Positions 12,598 to 18,259 of a stretch of DNA of 18,283 nucleotides are shown here, piece after piece. The DNA is from DAOWHW01 sp964493265. Lineage in GTDB: Archaea; Nanobdellota; Nanobdellia; Pacearchaeales; UBA284. A program made the translations under genes and the position numbers. The stretch is taken from positions 1-18,283 of the forward strand of contig CAZBLY010000012.1 in NCBI GenBank assembly GCA_964493265.1. The letters run 5' to 3'. How positions within the stretch are numbered: the first letter of the stretch is position 1; each line of letters starts with the position of its first letter. The notes under the pieces were generated by a model. That model was not told the origin of the DNA, ran no database searches, and saw only the letters and a list, made by a program, of their open reading frames with translations.

Positions 12598-12909
12598 ATG
12601 ATAAAAGAATCAAAAACAATCACTCTTGCAGAAGCAAGGGAATTATTAAAGAAAGCAGATACTGACAAGGCAAAAGCTGTAGTTGGTTTTATTAAAAAAT
12701 TTACAAAACTTAGTGCTCAAGATGCTTTTAAATTAAAAAAAGCTCTAGAATCTTTAAATATTGCAAAATTAAGAGAAGAGGATGTCGTTAAGTTGATTGA
12801 CTTTAAGCCAGAGGATGCAGAAGACATAAGAAAACTTTTTGCTAGTTCAGAGTTTAGCTTGGATCAAGATGAAATTACAAAAATACTCAAAATACTTAAA
12901 AAGAAATAA
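12598..12909 (+). CDS. rpoF: DNA-directed RNA polymerase subunit F (Rpb4 homologue)
   Basis: This 103-residue helical protein fits RpoF in length and pattern: TLAEARELLKKA at the start, a middle VVGFIKKFTKLSAQDAFKLKKALESL, then KLREEDVVKLIDFKPEDAEDIRKLF (the conserved stretch xxxAxxIADIxPxTxxELR) and a last helix DEITKILKILKKK. RpoF pairs with RpoE to form the polymerase stalk, involved in transcript binding and open-complex formation. Sequence conservation in this family is low, so the call leans on its position between rpl21e and DUF655, which is a widespread archaeal order. A weak ribosome site GAGG lies 4 nt before the ATG. Confidence 0.88.
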   Translation: MIKESKTITLAEARELLKKADTDKAKAVVGFIKKFTKLSAQDAFKLKKALESLNIAKLREEDVVKLIDFKPEDAEDIRKLFASSEFSLDQDEITKILKILKKK

Positions 12910-12950
12910 TAAAGTAGAAAATAAAGAAGTGGAAAATAAGGAAAAAGAAA

Positions 12951-13505
12951 ATGTACATACATCAAAGAGAAATGAGAGAAGAGAAAGCCATAATAATAGA
13001 TTTTTTACCAAATGGCTATCCTCTAGAAATGAAGAGGATTCCAATAGCTCAAGCCATAGGCATATCATATTTTACACTTCTAGAATTAGTCCCTAGAAAA
13101 GGGGCTAAATTTCAATTAAAAGAAGAAGTTTATATAGGTCCATCTAAAAGAGATAAAATTTATTTTATTCGTGGAAGATTAAATAAAGAAAAAATAACAG
13201 AAACTGCAAAGCTTCAAATTAAGGATTTTGTTGAAAAAATTATAAAAGAACAGGAAAAAAGATTTGTTGATTTCTTTAATGTTGCTAGAGAGGTCAATAC
13301 AAGACTTCATCAATTAGAATTACTTCCTGGGTTCGGTAAAAAATATACTAAACTTATTTTAGAAGAACGGGAGAAAAAACTTTTTACATCATTTGAAAAC
13401 ATGAAAAAAAGATTAAAAAATCTGCCAGATCCCAAAAAAGTGGTGGAAAAAAAATTAATAGAGGAATTAACACAAGAAGTAAGATATAAATTATTCGTAG
13501 CTTAA
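12951..13505 (+). CDS. DUF655 family archaeal nucleic-acid-binding protein
   Basis: It matches DUF655, an archaeal family with a nucleic-acid-binding fold. The N-terminal part has REEKAIIIDFLPNGYPLEM (family REEYAIVLDFLPxGYP), then IAQAIGISYFTLLELVPRKG and EEVYIGPSKRDKIYFIRGRL. The C-terminal half carries a helix-hairpin-helix LHQLELLPGFGKKYTKLILEER (about residues 119-140), followed by FTSFENMKKRLKNLPDPKKVV. The family is normally followed by ksgA (16S rRNA dimethyltransferase); here rps13 comes directly, 8 nt after the stop. A role in ribosome assembly or translation is suggested by the neighbours only. A second possible start is ATG 12972 (MREEK), closer to the usual family N-terminus. Confidence 0.92.
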   Translation: MYIHQREMREEKAIIIDFLPNGYPLEMKRIPIAQAIGISYFTLLELVPRKGAKFQLKEEVYIGPSKRDKIYFIRGRLNKEKITETAKLQIKDFVEKIIKEQEKRFVDFFNVAREVNTRLHQLELLPGFGKKYTKLILEEREKKLFTSFENMKKRLKNLPDPKKVVEKKLIEELTQEVRYKLFVA

Positions 13506-13513
13506 AAACAAAA

Positions 13514-14329
13514 ATGACAGAAAAAGAACCAAAAGAACAAAAACAAGAAAAACAACAAAATCAAGAAAAAGAANNNNNNNNNNNNNNNNNNNNNNNNNNN
13601 NNNNNNNNNNNNNNNNNNNNNNNNNNNNNNNNNNNNNNNNNNNNNNNNNNNNNNNNNNNNNNNNNNNNNNNNNAACAACAAAATCAAGAAAAAGAACCAA
13701 AAGAACAAAAACAAGAAAAACAACAAAATCAAGAAAAAGAACCAAAAGAACAAAAACAAGAAAAACAACAAAAACAAGAAAAAGAACCAAAAGAACAGAA
13801 GGAAATAAAGCAACAAAAACAAGAAAAACAAGAAAAACAAGAAAAAGAGCAAAAATCTAAACATTATAAAAAAGAAGTTGAAGAAGATAGTTTATTAAGA
13901 ATTGCTTCAACAGATATTCCTGGAAGACTTACAATTTATTCAGGATTAACTAGAATAAAAGGAATTTCATGGGCTTTTTCTAATGCAATATGTAAGACCT
14001 TAGGAATAGATAAGAATAGAAAAATTCATACTCTTAAAGAGGAAGAAATAAAAAAAATATTAGAATTTGCTAAAAATCCCAATCTGCCTCAATGGCTTCT
14101 TAATCGAAGAAGAGACATTGAAACAGGAACAGATAAACACTTTATTTCAATAGATTTAGATTTAACAAAAGAATTTGATATAAGAAGAATGAAAAAAACT
14201 AAAAGTTACAAAGGGGTTAGACATGCTGCTGGATTGCCTGTAAGAGGGCAGCGTACTAGGGCACATTTTAGAAAAGGCAGAGCAGTTGGTGTAAGTCGTG
14301 CAAAAGTTAAACCTGGCAAATCTAAATAA
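13514..14329 (+). CDS. rps13: 30S ribosomal protein S13 (uS13) with a long repeat-bearing N-terminal extension
   Basis: The last 150 or so residues are a normal archaeal uS13: IASTDIPGRLTIYSGLTRIKG, the helix-two-turn-helix region, RRRDIETGTDKHF, and the rRNA-binding tail KGVRHAAGLPVRGQRTRAHF...GVSRAKVKPGKSK. In front lies an unusual extension of at least 85 visible residues plus an assembly gap, made of 15-residue repeats of Lys, Glu and Gln (KEPKEQKQEKQQNQE). The frame is open from ATG 13514 through both sides of the gap, so the extension appears to be translated. uS13 sits in the 30S head, contacting the 50S and P-site tRNA. Gap length is unknown, so the true protein length is too. It begins 8 nt after DUF655. 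Confidence 0.93.
   Translation: MTEKEPKEQKQEKQQNQEKEXXXXXXXXXXXXXXXXXXXXXXXXXXXXXXXXXXQQNQEKEPKEQKQEKQQNQEKEPKEQKQEKQQKQEKEPKEQKEIKQQKQEKQEKQEKEQKSKHYKKEVEEDSLLRIASTDIPGRLTIYSGLTRIKGISWAFSNAICKTLGIDKNRKIHTLKEEEIKKILEFAKNPNLPQWLLNRRRDIETGTDKHFISIDLDLTKEFDIRRMKKTKSYKGVRHAAGLPVRGQRTRAHFRKGRAVGVSRAKVKPGKSK
13529..13786 (+). repeat. 45-bp tandem repeats encoding a 15-residue Lys/Glu/Gln unit
   Basis: Full units are seen at 13529-13573, 13697-13741 and 13742-13786, with a partial unit at 13674-13696 directly after the gap. The first two are identical; the third has one T-to-A change (Asn to Lys). Shorter, degenerate pieces continue to about 13855. The near-identical copies explain why the assembly broke here. 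Confidence 0.92.
13574..13673. other. scaffold gap (100 N) inside the rps13 repeats
   Basis: Placeholder of exactly 100 N. Repeat phase predicts a true missing length of 22 + 45k bp (or a 23-bp overlap), so 100 is nominal, but it happens to keep the reading frame. Confidence 0.93.
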
Positions 14330-14383
14330 AAAAATAAATAATAAATAAAAAACAAATAAACAAAAAAAGACAAAAAAGACAAA

Positions 14384-14986
14384 ATGGGAGATCCAAGAAA
14401 AAATCATAAACAATTCAAAAGACCAAGAACCCCTTTTGATAAAAATAGAATTAGTGAAGAGAAATCTTTTGTCAATAAATTCGGATTAAAAAACAAAAAA
14501 GAAATATGGCATTCTGAAGGTTATATTGATAAAATCAGAGCACAGGCAAAAAAATTAATTATCCATCCAGAAGAGCAAGAGATTTTCTTTAATCGTCTTG
14601 CAAAATTAGGTTTAATTAAGTCAGGAGCAACCATAGATGATGTTCTTGATTTAACAAAAGAAAAATTATTTGAAAGAAGACTTCAGACAATTGTTTTCAA
14701 AAAAAAGCTTGCAAAATCTTTAAGAGAATCAAGACAGTTGATTGTCCATAAAAAAATTAAAATTGCAAATAGGATAATGAATGTTCCATCTTATATTGTA
14801 AGAATAGAAGAAGAAAATAAAATTTCAGTTGTGAAAAAACAGAAAAAGAAAAAAGCAACAGAAAAAATAATGGAACAATCAACAGAACAATCAGCAAAAC
14901 AACCAGAACAATCAATAAAACAGCCAGAACAATTAAAACAATCAGAACCACAAAAAATACAGGAGGAAAAACAAGAAAAAAAATAA
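14384..14986 (+). CDS. rps4: 30S ribosomal protein S4 (uS4) with a Gln-rich C-terminal tail
   Basis: Residues 1-146 are archaeal uS4: MGDPRKNHKQFKRPRTPFD, RISEEKSFVNKFGLKNKKEIW, a helical N-domain, and the S4 RNA-binding fold LFERRLQTIVFKKKLAKSLRESRQLIVHKKIKIANRIMNVPSYIV. uS4 starts 30S assembly by binding the 5' domain of 16S rRNA and lines the mRNA entry. After IEEENKI comes a Lys patch (KKQKKKKATEK) and about 40 residues of imperfect repeats rich in Gln, Glu, Lys and Ser (EQSTEQSAKQPEQSIKQPEQ). This tail resembles in composition the extension on uS13, its neighbour. The spacer before the ATG is A-rich (GACAAAATG), without a Shine-Dalgarno sequence. Confidence 0.95.
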   Translation: MGDPRKNHKQFKRPRTPFDKNRISEEKSFVNKFGLKNKKEIWHSEGYIDKIRAQAKKLIIHPEEQEIFFNRLAKLGLIKSGATIDDVLDLTKEKLFERRLQTIVFKKKLAKSLRESRQLIVHKKIKIANRIMNVPSYIVRIEEENKISVVKKQKKKKATEKIMEQSTEQSAKQPEQSIKQPEQLKQSEPQKIQEEKQEKK

Positions 14987-14987
14987 A

Positions 14988-15383
14988 ATGGCAGAAAAAA
15001 TTTTACTAGGGACGGGAATTGTTTATATTAAAGCAACTTATAATAATACGATTGTTCATGTGACTGATATGGCTGGAACCACAATAGCATCAGTATCTGG
15101 AGGAGAAGTTACAAAACATGATAGATTAAAAGCAAATCCAACAGTGGCTATGTTTATTGCTAAAAGAGCAGCTGAAAAAGCCAAAGATCAAGGAATTAGA
15201 GCTGTTTATGTTAGAATTTCAGGTAAAGGAGGCATATTAGGGCCATCGCCTGGTCCTGGAGCAAATGCAGCAATTAAGAGTTTGGCGAGACAAGGTTTAA
15301 AAATCCTGAACATTACAGATGTTACACCGATACCAAGAGGAGGGCCAAAACCAAAAGGCGGAAAACGTGGAAGGAGAACATAA
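14988..15383 (+). CDS. rps11: 30S ribosomal protein S11 (uS11)
   Basis: The 131-residue protein has all uS11 landmarks: GIVYIKATYNNTIVHVTDMAG, SGGEVTKHDRLKANPTVAMF, AAEKAKDQGIRAVYVRISGKGG and SPGPGANAAIKSLARQGLKI, ending DVTPIPRGGPKPKGGKRGRRT. uS11 forms part of the 30S platform at the mRNA exit (E-site) region. The C-terminus differs from the usual DxTPxPHNGCRPPKRRR: His, Asn and Cys are replaced (PRGGPKP), with extra Gly. The ATG is one base after the rps4 stop, so translation is almost certainly coupled. An AGGAGG 21 nt upstream lies within the rps4 tail codons and is too far to serve as its ribosome site. Confidence 0.96.
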   Translation: MAEKILLGTGIVYIKATYNNTIVHVTDMAGTTIASVSGGEVTKHDRLKANPTVAMFIAKRAAEKAKDQGIRAVYVRISGKGGILGPSPGPGANAAIKSLARQGLKILNITDVTPIPRGGPKPKGGKRGRRT

Positions 15384-15456
15384 AAACGCAAATTAACATA
15401 AAAAATAAAACAAAATAAAATAATATTAAATAAAACAAAACACAAAATAAGATAAA

Positions 15457-16374
15457 ATGGCAATAAAAATAGAAAAAATTTCAAAAGAAAAAGAAAAAAT
15501 TGTTTTTTTAGTTAAAGAAATAAATAATAGTATAGCCAATTCTATTCGGAGGAGTGTTTTAGAAATTCCTGTTTTGGCTATTGATACAGTTGAATTTTAT
15601 AAAAATGATTCAGCTCTTTATGATGAAATGATTGCTCATAGACTTGGTTTAGTTCCAATAAAAGCAACAAAAACTTTCAAATCACGCAAAGAATGTTCTT
15701 GTAAAGGTAAAGGATGTTTAAAATGTACAGCTTCTTTTAAATTAAAGGTAAAAGGGCCTGGCATGGTTTATGCTAAAGATCTTAAAGGAAAAGGTGCAGA
15801 AGTTGTTTATCCTGAAATGCCTATTGTTTTACTTAATAAAGATCAAGAACTTGTTTTAACTACTGAAGCTATTCTAGGAACAGGAAAAGAACATGCAAAA
15901 CACACTCCAGGTTTGATTTGGTTTAATTCTTATCCGGTTATTCAAATTAAAGATTGCGAAGGTTGTAATGAATGTGTTAATGTATGTCCAAGAAAAGCAA
16001 TAACTATGAAAAATAATAAAATATCAATAGATCCTCTTAAATGCGATATTTGTGATGCTTGCGTTGAATTTTCTAAAGAAAAAGAAAAATGTTCAATAAA
16101 TATAGAACCAAGTAAAGAAGATTTTATTTTTTTCATAGAAACTTTTGGCCAACTTAAACCAGAAGAAATTTTTATTGATTCAATAAAAGTTTTAGATCAA
16201 AATCTTAAGGATTTTGATAAAGAATTCAACAAAGCAATTAAAAAATACAAAAAATNNNNNNNNNNNNNNNNNNNNNNNNNNNNNNNNNNNNNNNNNNNNN
16301 NNNNNNNNNNNNNNNNNNNNNNNNNNNNNNNNNNNNNNNNNNNNNNNNNNNNNNNCAAAATAAAAACAGAATAA
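15457..16374 (+). CDS. rpoD: DNA-directed RNA polymerase subunit D (Rpb3 homologue) with ferredoxin-like domain
   Basis: RpoD nucleates polymerase assembly with RpoL. Residues 1-70 include NSIANSIRRSVLEIPVLAID and DEMIAHRLGLVPI, the alpha-subunit dimerisation motifs. CSCKGKGCLKC (80-90) supplies four cysteines. Residues 163-215 are a dicluster ferredoxin-like insert: C167-xx-C170-xx-C173-xxx-C177-P, and C196-xx-C199-xx-C202 with C212. Both sets have four cysteines, so two 4Fe-4S clusters are possible; many archaeal RpoD proteins keep only one or none. The end (EDFIFFIETFGQLKPEEIF) returns to the polymerase fold. The C-terminus runs into a gap of unknown length at 16256; the stop at 16374 holds only if the gap is 1 mod 3. 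The spacer before the gene is 73 nt, A-rich, with AAGATAAA before the ATG. Confidence 0.93.
   Translation: MAIKIEKISKEKEKIVFLVKEINNSIANSIRRSVLEIPVLAIDTVEFYKNDSALYDEMIAHRLGLVPIKATKTFKSRKECSCKGKGCLKCTASFKLKVKGPGMVYAKDLKGKGAEVVYPEMPIVLLNKDQELVLTTEAILGTGKEHAKHTPGLIWFNSYPVIQIKDCEGCNECVNVCPRKAITMKNNKISIDPLKCDICDACVEFSKEKEKCSINIEPSKEDFIFFIETFGQLKPEEIFIDSIKVLDQNLKDFDKEFNKAIKKYKKXXXXXXXXXXXXXXXXXXXXXXXXXXXXXXXXXXKIKTE
16256..16355. other. scaffold gap (100 N) at the rpoD 3' end
   Basis: Placeholder of 100 N in low-complexity A-rich sequence. The left side still codes for the basic end of RpoD (IKKYKK), the right side for a few Lys/Thr/Glu codons and a stop if the nominal size is right. Confidence 0.93.
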
Positions 16375-16393
16375 ATAATAAATCATTTTAAGC

Positions 16394-16477
16394 GCGGGAG
16401 TGCCGGAGTGGTCAAACGGGCATGGCTAAGGCCCATGTGGCTTAGTGCCTGCGCAGGTTCGAACCCTGTCTCCCGCA
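16394..16477 (+). tRNA. tRNA-Leu (anticodon AAG)
   Basis: A complete class II tRNA can be folded. The acceptor GCGGGAG (16394-16400) pairs perfectly with CTCCCGC (16470-16476), with discriminator A at 16477 and no encoded CCA. The D stem is CCG/CGG (16403-16405, 16417-16419). The anticodon stem is CATGG/CCATG (16421-16425, 16433-16437) around the loop CTAAGGC. The variable arm has stem GGC/GCC (16439-16441, 16447-16449), and the T arm is GCAGG-TTCGAAC-CCTGT. T33 places the anticodon at 16428-16430, AAG, which reads CUU (Leu). The long variable arm and A73 agree with Leu rather than Ser. Archaeal tRNA-Leu for CUY normally has GAG, so A34 is odd. It lies between rpoD and rpl18e; in haloarchaea a tRNA-Leu is also cotranscribed with the L18e-L13-S9 genes. 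Confidence 0.93.
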
Positions 16478-16522
16478 TAAAAAATAGAATAAAATAAAAA
16501 TAGAATAAAATCAAGATAAAAA

Positions 16523-16906
16523 ATGAAAACATTGAGTAAGACAAAAATTAAGAAGAGAATTGAAAAAAAATCAAATCCAGAAGTAAGAAAACTAATAATT
16601 TTTTTAAATAAACAACCAAAACCAATATGGCATCAGATAGCCAAACATCTTTCTTATCCTGTTAGCAAGTCAGTTCAAATAAATATAAGCGAAATAAATA
16701 AAATAACTAAACCAGATGAAGTTATAGTTGTTCCAGGAAAAATTCTTAGTAAAGGGCTTCTTAATCATAAATTGACCATAGCCACATTTAAAATCTCTAA
16801 AAAAGCAAGAGAAAAATTAATAAAAAAAGCTGATATTTTGACTATAAAAGAACTAGCTGATAAAATATCTCAATTTAAGGGAATAAATATAAGAATAATC
16901 ACTTAA
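16523..16906 (+). CDS. rpl18e: 50S ribosomal protein L18e (eL18)
   Basis: The 127-residue basic protein fits archaeal eL18 (relative of bacterial L15): TNP-like start KKSNPEVRKLIIFLNKQPKPIWHQIAKHLS, then VQINISEINKITKPDEVIVVPGKILSKGLLNHKLTIATFKISKKAREKL (family xVNxxxIxxxTxxGDxVVVPGKVLxxGxLxxxVxVAAxxFSxxAxxKI) and the end FKGINIRII. The spacer after the tRNA is built of A-rich direct repeats (ATAGAATAAAATAAAA-like) and places AGATAAAAA before the ATG. The order L18e-L13-S9-RpoN is the standard archaeal one. Confidence 0.95.
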   Translation: MKTLSKTKIKKRIEKKSNPEVRKLIIFLNKQPKPIWHQIAKHLSYPVSKSVQINISEINKITKPDEVIVVPGKILSKGLLNHKLTIATFKISKKAREKLIKKADILTIKELADKISQFKGINIRIIT

Positions 16907-16917
16907 AAAATAAAAAA

Positions 16918-17343
16918 ATGTCAGAAAAATTTATAAGAGAAATTGTTATTGATGCAAAAGGGTCTGTAATGGGTAGACTTGCTACTTTTGCTGCTAAAAA
17001 AGCCTTACAAGGAAATGATATTATAATAGTTAATAGTGAAGAAGCAATAATAATAGGAAAACCCAGAGAAATTTTAAAAAAACACGCAGAAAGATTTGCT
17101 CTTGGTCGTTCAGTACAAAAAGGACCTCATTATCCAAGAAAATCAGAACATATTTTAAGAAGATCAATTAGGGGGATGGTTGGGATTAAAAAGTCAAGAG
17201 GAAGAGAAGCATTTAAACGGGTTAAATGTTATATTGGTGTTCCTGAAAAATATGAAAAAGCTGAAAAATTAGTTGTGTTCAAGAAAGAACCATTAAATTT
17301 TATTACATTAAAAAGATTATCTTATTTAATTAGACAAAAATAA
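16918..17343 (+). CDS. rpl13: 50S ribosomal protein L13 (uL13)
   Basis: Recognised by VIDAKGSVMGRLATFAAKKAL (family IDAxGxIxGRLAS), then IIVNSEEAIIIGKPREILKKH (IVNAExxxxTG), KGPHYPRKSEHILRRSIRGMV (the archaeal GPxxxRxPxxIxxRxxRGML) and YIGVPEKY. uL13 is an early-assembling large-subunit protein. The length of 141 residues is usual for Archaea. It begins 11 nt after rpl18e; the ATG is preceded by AAATAAAAA and no Shine-Dalgarno sequence. Confidence 0.97.
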   Translation: MSEKFIREIVIDAKGSVMGRLATFAAKKALQGNDIIIVNSEEAIIIGKPREILKKHAERFALGRSVQKGPHYPRKSEHILRRSIRGMVGIKKSRGREAFKRVKCYIGVPEKYEKAEKLVVFKKEPLNFITLKRLSYLIRQK

Positions 17344-17347
17344 AAAA

Positions 17348-17797
17348 ATGCCAAGAAAAACAAAATCTAAGATAAAAAAAGACAAAAAATTTAAGGATTT
17401 AGTAATTAAAGGCAGTAGAAAGAGAAGCATAGCTAGAGCAACAATTAAAGAAGGAACTGGAATTATAAGAATAAACCAAAAACCAATTGAAATTTTTAAT
17501 AAATTTCAACAACTTACATTAAAAGAGCCATTAATAATTGCAGAACAAATTTTAAAAGAGCAGATGGAAAAAATTAACATATTCATTGTTGTTCACGGCG
17601 GAGGGATGGAAAGTCAAATTGAGGCTTCCAGACTTGCTATTGCCCGCGCCTTAATAGCTTTTACAAAAAACCAAGACCTGAAAGCAGCATTTTTAAGATA
17701 TGATAGGTTCTTATTAGTTGCAGATACAAGAAGAAAAGAAATGTGTAAGCCTGGCGATAGTAAAGCCAGAGCAAAAAGACAAAAAAGTAAGAGATAG
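17348..17797 (+). CDS. rps9: 30S ribosomal protein S9 (uS9)
   Basis: The core matches uS9: GSRKRSIARATIKEGTGIIRIN, KEPLIIAEQ, then VHGGGMESQIEASRLAIARAL (family VxGGGxxGQAxAxRxAIARAL) and the end LVADTRRKEMCKPGDSKARAKRQKSKR, whose terminal Lys/Arg reaches the P-site tRNA anticodon stem. There is an extra basic N-terminal segment of about 17 residues (PRKTKSKIKKDKKFKDL) not usually present. The start is 4 nt after the rpl13 stop with AAAATAAAAAA before the ATG. Confidence 0.96.
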   Translation: MPRKTKSKIKKDKKFKDLVIKGSRKRSIARATIKEGTGIIRINQKPIEIFNKFQQLTLKEPLIIAEQILKEQMEKINIFIVVHGGGMESQIEASRLAIARALIAFTKNQDLKAAFLRYDRFLLVADTRRKEMCKPGDSKARAKRQKSKR

Positions 17798-17798
17798 A

Positions 17799-17819
17799 TT
17801 TAAATATATTTTAATAAGA
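17799..17819 (+). promoter_or_regulatory. possible internal promoter before rpoN
   Basis: The spacer between rps9 and rpoN holds TTTAAATATA (centre 40 nt before the ATG) and ATTTTAATAA (centre about 30 nt before). Either could be a TATA-like box, but the whole spacer is AT-rich, so the evidence is weak. Confidence 0.25.
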
Positions 17820-17843
17820 TAAATATAGAGTAAAAATAAAAAA

Positions 17844-18041
17844 ATGATAATACCAATACGTTGCTTTAGTTGTGGCAAGCCAATTGCGCATTTATGGGAG
17901 AAATTCAAAGAAAGAGTAGCTAAAGGAGAAAATCCCAAAAAAGTTCTTGATGACCTTGGTTTAGAAAGATATTGCTGCAGAGCTGTCTTTTTAGGACATG
18001 TTGATTTAATTGAATTAACAAGCAAATTCAAAAAATTCTAA
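17844..18041 (+). CDS. rpoN: DNA-directed RNA polymerase subunit N (Rpb10 homologue)
   Basis: The 65-residue protein is a complete RpoN: IIPIRCFSCGKPIAHLWEKF (family start MxxPVRCFxCGxVxxxxWxxY), then LDDLGLERYCCRAVFLGHVDLI (family LDxLGxxRYCCRRMxLxHVDLI). C7, C10, C44 and C45 bind one zinc ion. RpoN helps hold the RpoD-RpoL platform. It ends the collinear run of plus-strand genes; rpoK, eno and rps2, which often follow in other archaea, are not in the window, and the next gene is on the other strand. Confidence 0.97.
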   Translation: MIIPIRCFSCGKPIAHLWEKFKERVAKGENPKKVLDDLGLERYCCRAVFLGHVDLIELTSKFKKF

Positions 18042-18048
18042 TTCTAAA

Positions 18049-18062
18049 TTTTTTCTTTTTTT
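18049..18062 (+). terminator. oligo-T terminator after rpoN
   Basis: T6-C-T7 begins 7 bp after the rpoN stop codon, fitting archaeal oligo-T termination at the end of the ribosomal protein operon. No hairpin seen. Confidence 0.45.
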
Positions 18063-18084
18063 ATTTCTATTATTTATTTGATAT

Positions 18085-18240
18085 TTATATTGTTGCTAAA
18101 ATTGCTAAAATTCCTGCCAATATAAAATAACCTCCTACTAAATATCGCAAGAATTTTGGAAATGCAAGAACAAGCACGCCAAAAATAATAGTAATTATTC
18201 CACCGATTAATCCTGAAATAGCTATGCCAAAAAGACCCAT
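18085..18240 (-). CDS. small DUF3096-like two-helix membrane protein (51 aa)
   Basis: A short minus-strand ORF, read directly from the sequence, starts at ATG 18240 and ends with TAA at 18085. It encodes MGLFGIAISGLIGGIITII, then FGVLVLAFPKFLRYLVGGYF, then ILAGILAILATI: two membrane helices with a Pro-Lys turn. This is the look of DUF3096 proteins (GIIxLIxGILVLxFPKxLxxIVGxYLIxxGILxLL). Coding is supported by an excellent ribosome binding site, AAAGGAGGT, 10 nt before the ATG. Function of the family is unknown. It is convergent with rpoN, 43 bp between the stops. Confidence 0.8.
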   Translation of the reverse strand: MGLFGIAISGLIGGIITIIFGVLVLAFPKFLRYLVGGYFILAGILAILATI

Positions 18241-18250
18241 TTTATTTTTT

Positions 18251-18259
18251 ACCTCCTTT
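18251..18259 (-). promoter_or_regulatory. strong Shine-Dalgarno sequence for the 51-aa membrane protein
   Basis: AAAGGAGGT on the minus strand ends 10 nt before the ATG at 18240 and is the best ribosome binding site in the window. It shows that the organism can use Shine-Dalgarno initiation although most genes here lack it. Confidence 0.65.

Noticed and set aside
13529..13786. CRISPR-like array
   Set aside because: The 45-bp units are directly adjacent without unique spacers and are in frame with uS13; they are coding tandem repeats.
13491..13864. Long minus-strand Phe/Leu-rich ORFs opposite rps13
   Set aside because: They are the complement of the Lys/Glu/Gln repeats, share the repeat period, have no promoter or ribosome site, and lie against a clear uS13 gene.
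14961..14966. AGGAGG as the ribosome binding site of rps11
   Set aside because: It lies 21 nt from the ATG, too far, and is explained by Gln-Glu-Glu codons of the rps4 tail.
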